NCBI GenBank assembly: GCA_944380545.1
Contig: CALWHV010000005.1
Span: 1 to 64,000, forward strand
Direction: 5' to 3'
From: an uncultured Eubacterium sp.
GTDB taxonomy: Bacteria; Bacillota; Clostridia; Oscillospirales; Acutalibacteraceae
Length of the DNA: 64,000 nucleotides
Shown: positions 61,414 through 64,000 of the stretch, in pieces
How the letters are laid out: each line of letters opens with the position of its first letter
Position numbering within the stretch: position 1 is the stretch's first letter
Made by a program: the position numbers and the translations under genes
The notes under the pieces: generated by a model
What the model was told of the DNA's origin: nothing
The model's input: the letters and a program-made list of their open reading frames with translations, nothing else
The model's database searches: none

Positions 61414-61464
61414 GCGGTTTTCCGCCTTTTTTAGTATTATACATTTCGACCGCCCTAAAATCAA
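61414..61464 (-). promoter_or_regulatory. Promoter of rpe with a 5' stem-loop
   Basis: On the minus strand: TTGATT (61464-61459), 17-bp spacer, TATAAT (61441-61436). A hairpin GCGG-AAAA-CCGC lies at 61425-61414, just after the expected start. Confidence 0.65.
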
Positions 61465-61482
61465 CCTTTATTATACTAATTA

Positions 61483-61515
61483 ACACTTGTATTTATATAA
61501 TAAGTGTAGTAAAAT
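61483..61515 (+). promoter_or_regulatory. Promoter of the ABC-F gene with flanking inverted repeat
   Basis: TTGTAT (61487-61492), 17-bp spacer, TAAAAT (61510-61515). ACACTT (61483-61488) and AAGTGT (61502-61507) form an inverted repeat across the spacer, a possible operator. It is divergent from rpe. Confidence 0.5.
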
Positions 61516-61582
61516 ATATCAGTCTTAAATCTGAAAAAACCGTTTTTTTATATTTTTTTACGATATTTATCGGGGTGAGCTA

Positions 61583-63196
61583 ATGATTCAGGCAAACAAT
61601 GTTACCGTTCAGTTCGGCGGCAAGGCGCTGTTTGAACGGGTCAATGTGGTGTTTTCCGCCGGCAACTGCTACGGCATAATTGGCGCGAACGGCGCTGGAA
61701 AATCCACCTTTTTAAAGGTGCTCAGCGGCGAGCTTGAGCCGCAGAAGGGCGAGGTTGTGATAACCCCCGGCGAGCGTCTTTCCGTTTTGGAGCAGGACCA
61801 TTTCAAATACGATGAATACGAGGTTGTAAGAACCGTTCTTATGGGCAACCCGCGCCTTATAGAGATTATGGAGGAAAAGGACGCGCTTTACGCCAAGCCG
61901 GATTTTTCCGAGGAGGACGGGATACGCGCCGGAGAGCTTGAGGCGGAATTTGCCGATATGGACGGCTGGAACGCCGAGAGCGACGCCGAATTTATGCTAA
62001 ACAAGCTCGGCGTTACGGACGAGTATCATTATATGAAGATGGCTCAGCTGCCGTCCGACCTCAAGGTCAAGGTGCTGCTTGCTAAGGCGCTTTTCGGCAA
62101 TCCCGATATCCTGCTGCTCGACGAGCCCACCAACCACCTTGACCTTGCGGCGATACGCTGGCTTGAGGACTTTCTGCTTGATTTTGAAAACACCGTTATC
62201 GTTGTTTCGCACGACAGGTATTTTCTCAACAAGGTCTGCACGCATATCTGCGATGTTGATTTCGGCAAGATCCAGATGTATGCCGGAAACTACGATTTCT
62301 GGTACGAATACACCCAGATGCGCCAGCGCCAGATGAGGGACCAAAACAAGAAAAACGAGCAGAAGATCAAAGAGCTTCAGGATTTTATTCAGCGCTTTTC
62401 CGCAAACGCCTCAAAATCAAAGCAGGCAACAAGCCGCAAAAAGCAGCTTGACGCGCTTGAGATGATAGAGATGCCCGTTTCCTCGCGCCGCTTTCCGTAT
62501 GTTGATTTCAAGCCGGACAGGGAGTGCGGAAACGACCTGCTGCGCGTAGATCACCTCACCAAAACCGTGGGCGACAGAAAGGTGCTGGACGATGTTTCCT
62601 TCATCATCCACCCGCGTGAAAAGGTGGCGTTCGTCGGCTCCGATACCGTGGCGAAAACCACGCTGTTTCAGATCCTGATGGGCGAAATCGAGCCCGACGA
62701 GGGCGAGTTCAAATGGGGCGTAACTACCACTCAAAGCTATTTTCCGAGCGACAATTCAAAATATTTCGACGGCGTTGATCTCTCGCTTGTTGACTGGCTC
62801 AGGCAGTACACCACGCAGACCCTTGAGGCGGATATCAGAAGCTGGCTCGGCAGGATGCTCTTCAGCGGCGACGATGCGCTGAAAAAAGCCACGGTGCTCT
62901 CCGGCGGCGAGCGCGTTCGCTGTATGCTGTGCAAGATGATGCTCAGCGGCGCCAATGTGCTTGTGCTCGACGAGCCCACGAACCACCTTGACCTTGAATC
63001 AATCACCGCGCTCAACAACGGCCTCATCCGCTATCCGGAAACGGTGCTGTTCACCTCGCACGACCACCAGTTCATCCAAACCATTGCAGACAGAATTATC
63101 GATATAGCGGACGGCGGCATAACCGACTACAAGGGCACTTACGACGAGTTTATAGAGACTTTTGACGAGGATAAGCTCAAAAAATATAAAAGCTGA
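61583..63196 (+). CDS. ABC-F family ATPase (YbiT-like)
   Basis: A 537-residue protein with two ABC domains and no membrane part; such proteins act on the ribosome. Domain 1: GANGAGKST, then LPSDLKVKV in place of LSGGQ, then LLLDEPTNHLDL. The linker is charged (DQNKKNEQKIKELQDFIQ...). Domain 2: GSDTVAKTT with Ala replacing Gly, then LSGGERVR and LVLDEPTNHLDL. Since each site pairs one Walker A with the other domain's signature, both changes fall in one site. GTG-free start ATG 61583. AKTT occurs in YbiT-like members, so this may be ancestral. Confidence 0.88.
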   Translation: MIQANNVTVQFGGKALFERVNVVFSAGNCYGIIGANGAGKSTFLKVLSGELEPQKGEVVITPGERLSVLEQDHFKYDEYEVVRTVLMGNPRLIEIMEEKDALYAKPDFSEEDGIRAGELEAEFADMDGWNAESDAEFMLNKLGVTDEYHYMKMAQLPSDLKVKVLLAKALFGNPDILLLDEPTNHLDLAAIRWLEDFLLDFENTVIVVSHDRYFLNKVCTHICDVDFGKIQMYAGNYDFWYEYTQMRQRQMRDQNKKNEQKIKELQDFIQRFSANASKSKQATSRKKQLDALEMIEMPVSSRRFPYVDFKPDRECGNDLLRVDHLTKTVGDRKVLDDVSFIIHPREKVAFVGSDTVAKTTLFQILMGEIEPDEGEFKWGVTTTQSYFPSDNSKYFDGVDLSLVDWLRQYTTQTLEADIRSWLGRMLFSGDDALKKATVLSGGERVRCMLCKMMLSGANVLVLDEPTNHLDLESITALNNGLIRYPETVLFTSHDHQFIQTIADRIIDIADGGITDYKGTYDEFIETFDEDKLKKYKS

Positions 63197-63203
63197 TAAA
63201 ATG

Positions 63204-63234
63204 AACGGCAGGAATGACTCCTGCCGTTAATTTT
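63204..63234 (+). terminator. Terminator of the ABC-F gene
   Basis: AACGGCAGGA (63204-63213) and TCCTGCCGTT (63219-63228) form a perfect 10-bp stem, followed by AATTTTAT. Confidence 0.85.
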
Positions 63235-63304
63235 ATCAAATCATCTAAGTATCCCGCTTGGGGGCAATCGCCGAAATTACGGCTTTTAGCGGTCTCATCG
63301 GGGT

Positions 63305-63330
63305 CCCCGAAAAGCGCAAGCTTTTTGGGG
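63305..63330 (+). repeat. Long hairpin in the intergenic repeat region
   Basis: CCCCGAAAAGC pairs with GCTTTTTGGGG (one wobble) around GCAA. The surrounding sequence (63267-63275 and 63358-63366) repeats GCAATCGCC on either side. It resembles noncoding repeats seen in Clostridia, but I cannot name the family. Confidence 0.5.
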
Positions 63331-63383
63331 GGAGGAGAAATTCATATTTGGAGCGAGCAATCGCCAAGGCGCCGCTTCTTAGC

Positions 63384-63616
63384 GGTCCGCAGGTTGCGGA
63401 CCCTACGCGGCGTTCAGTAAAACAACATTATTTTCAATCGGCGGTTGCGAACGGAATTGTATGAATTTCGACGAAGCGGACCCTACGCGATGTTTGGTAA
63501 AACAACATATTTTTATTCGGCGGTTGCGAACGAAACGGTATGAATTTCGACGACGCGTAGGGGCTGCGATTCGCAGCCCGCCAACAACCACGCGTAGGGG
63601 CTGCTATCAGCAGCCC
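63384..63616. repeat. Three REP-like palindromes with CGCGTAGGG tags
   Basis: Palindrome 1 (63384-63402, stem 8, loop GGT) is followed by CTACGCG, the reverse of CGCGTAG. Palindromes 2 (63561-63579, GGGCTGCG/CGCAGCCC, loop ATT) and 3 (63598-63616, GGGCTGCT/AGCAGCCC, loop ATC) each follow CGCGTAG. A conserved tag plus variable-loop stem is the layout of REP elements mobilised by a transposase elsewhere. Confidence 0.7.
63396..63555 (+). repeat. Two tandem copies of an 80-bp repeat
   Basis: Copies at 63396-63475 and 63476-63555 each run GCGGACCCTACGCG, GTAAAACAACAT, CGGCGGTTGCGAACG, GTATGAATTTCGACGA. They differ at scattered bases. The first begins inside a palindrome (GGTCCGCA/TGCGGACC, 63384-63402). 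No open frame of note exists here. Confidence 0.8.
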
Positions 63617-63646
63617 GCCCGTTTGAAGTCATCCCGCCTTTTGCGT

Positions 63647-64000
63647 TTATTTAATCCTTTTGAATATGAATATCTCGCTTTCAAGCGGCTTGTAATAAAC
63701 AACATCTATGCCGCGGTTCATAAGGTATGCGCCGCTTTTTTTGAAATGCCTGTGCTCGGATTTTACCTCGTAAACGGCGTTTTCATCCAGTCCGTCAAAG
63801 CGCAGCGTAACAAACCTGTCCTCAAAAAACGAATTTGCCGCGGTGCAGGCAAAATATACCGCCTCGTCACCGTTCGGCGAAACAAAGCCGTTCAGATATA
63901 TCTTGCCGCTCGGCGGGGCAAGAACCCTGTAACGCCTGCCGAACTGCACTATGTGCCTTATTTTTTTGTAGAGTGCGATATGCTTTTTGTATTGCGCAAG
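63647..64000 (-). CDS. Alpha-galactosidase C-terminus (GH36), partial
   Basis: The minus-strand frame runs to position 64000 without a start, so only the last 117 residues are here. YKKHIALYKKIRHIVQFGRR, followed by YRVLAPP, and the end ENAVYEVKSEHRHFKKSGAY with LMNRGIDVVYYKPLESEIF, match the end of family GH36 alpha-galactosidases, where the C-terminal beta domain follows the catalytic barrel. The catalytic Asp residues lie off the window. The GTG at 63949 is not the start. It is convergent with the ABC-F gene. Confidence 0.85.
   Translation of the reverse strand, partial: LAQYKKHIALYKKIRHIVQFGRRYRVLAPPSGKIYLNGFVSPNGDEAVYFACTAANSFFEDRFVTLRFDGLDENAVYEVKSEHRHFKKSGAYLMNRGIDVVYYKPLESEIFIFKRIK

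Noticed and set aside
63396-63555. CRISPR array
   Set aside because: Two tandem 80-bp copies with no unique spacers or cas genes.

Overview
The window looks like the chromosome of an anaerobic, fermentative Clostridia bacterium, most likely a gut Oscillospirales/Ruminococcaceae-type lineage. The evidence is GC-rich Gram-positive coding style with strong Shine-Dalgarno sites and several TTG/GTG starts, an electron-bifurcating [FeFe]-hydrogenase, GTP-type PEP carboxykinase, a FeoB-associated cysteine-rich protein, Mini-ribonuclease III, a DUF6472 protein, dockerin-like and Ig-like (Big_2) secreted proteins, and a TnpV remnant. I cannot name a species.

Layout. 1-234: broken tnpV, cut by the window edge. 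455-3740: ferrous iron uptake operon feoA-feoA-feoB-Cys-rich protein, with five copies of a DtxR/IdeR-like half-box. 3792-13111: PAP2 phosphatase, then a leftward block with Mini-III, obg, an O-acetylhomoserine sulfhydrylase, a lipoprotein, ApgM and purL. 13411-25080: a PAS-only protein and three secreted proteins (a 2,206-residue Big_2/helical repeat protein, a leucine-rich-repeat protein with half a dockerin, and a fibronectin type III protein). 25290-29416: hydCBA hydrogenase. 29568-40042: a compact phage-derived cassette. 40158-57287: mainly housekeeping genes (coaX, DUF1015, M28 peptidase, polA, rimI, tsaD, pckG, polysaccharide deacetylase, SecB-like protein, purA, dinB, glyS, DUF975). 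57356-61390: a leftward group with mgtE, an exported beta-sandwich protein, a glycoside-hydrolase-like membrane protein and rpe. 61583-64000: an ABC-F ATPase, a repeat-rich intergenic region, and the 3' end of an alpha-galactosidase.

The most unusual region is the phage-like cassette. It carries terminase, portal, protease, capsid and connector genes, then baseplate and fibre genes in the order of the Bacillus PBSX/xkd cluster. Tail sheath, tail tube, chaperone and tape-measure genes are absent, and so are integrase, repressor and lysis genes. Every remaining frame is open and the terminase catalytic motifs are present. This could be a domesticated particle or a neatly deleted prophage; sequence alone cannot decide.

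A second theme is regulatory. Several promoters (the Big_2 gene, the FN3 gene, pckG, purA and rpe) place a stem-loop at or very near the predicted transcription start, which may protect the 5' end of the mRNA. Only the noncoding stretches described below stood out; I found no tRNA, rRNA, CRISPR array or recognised riboswitch.
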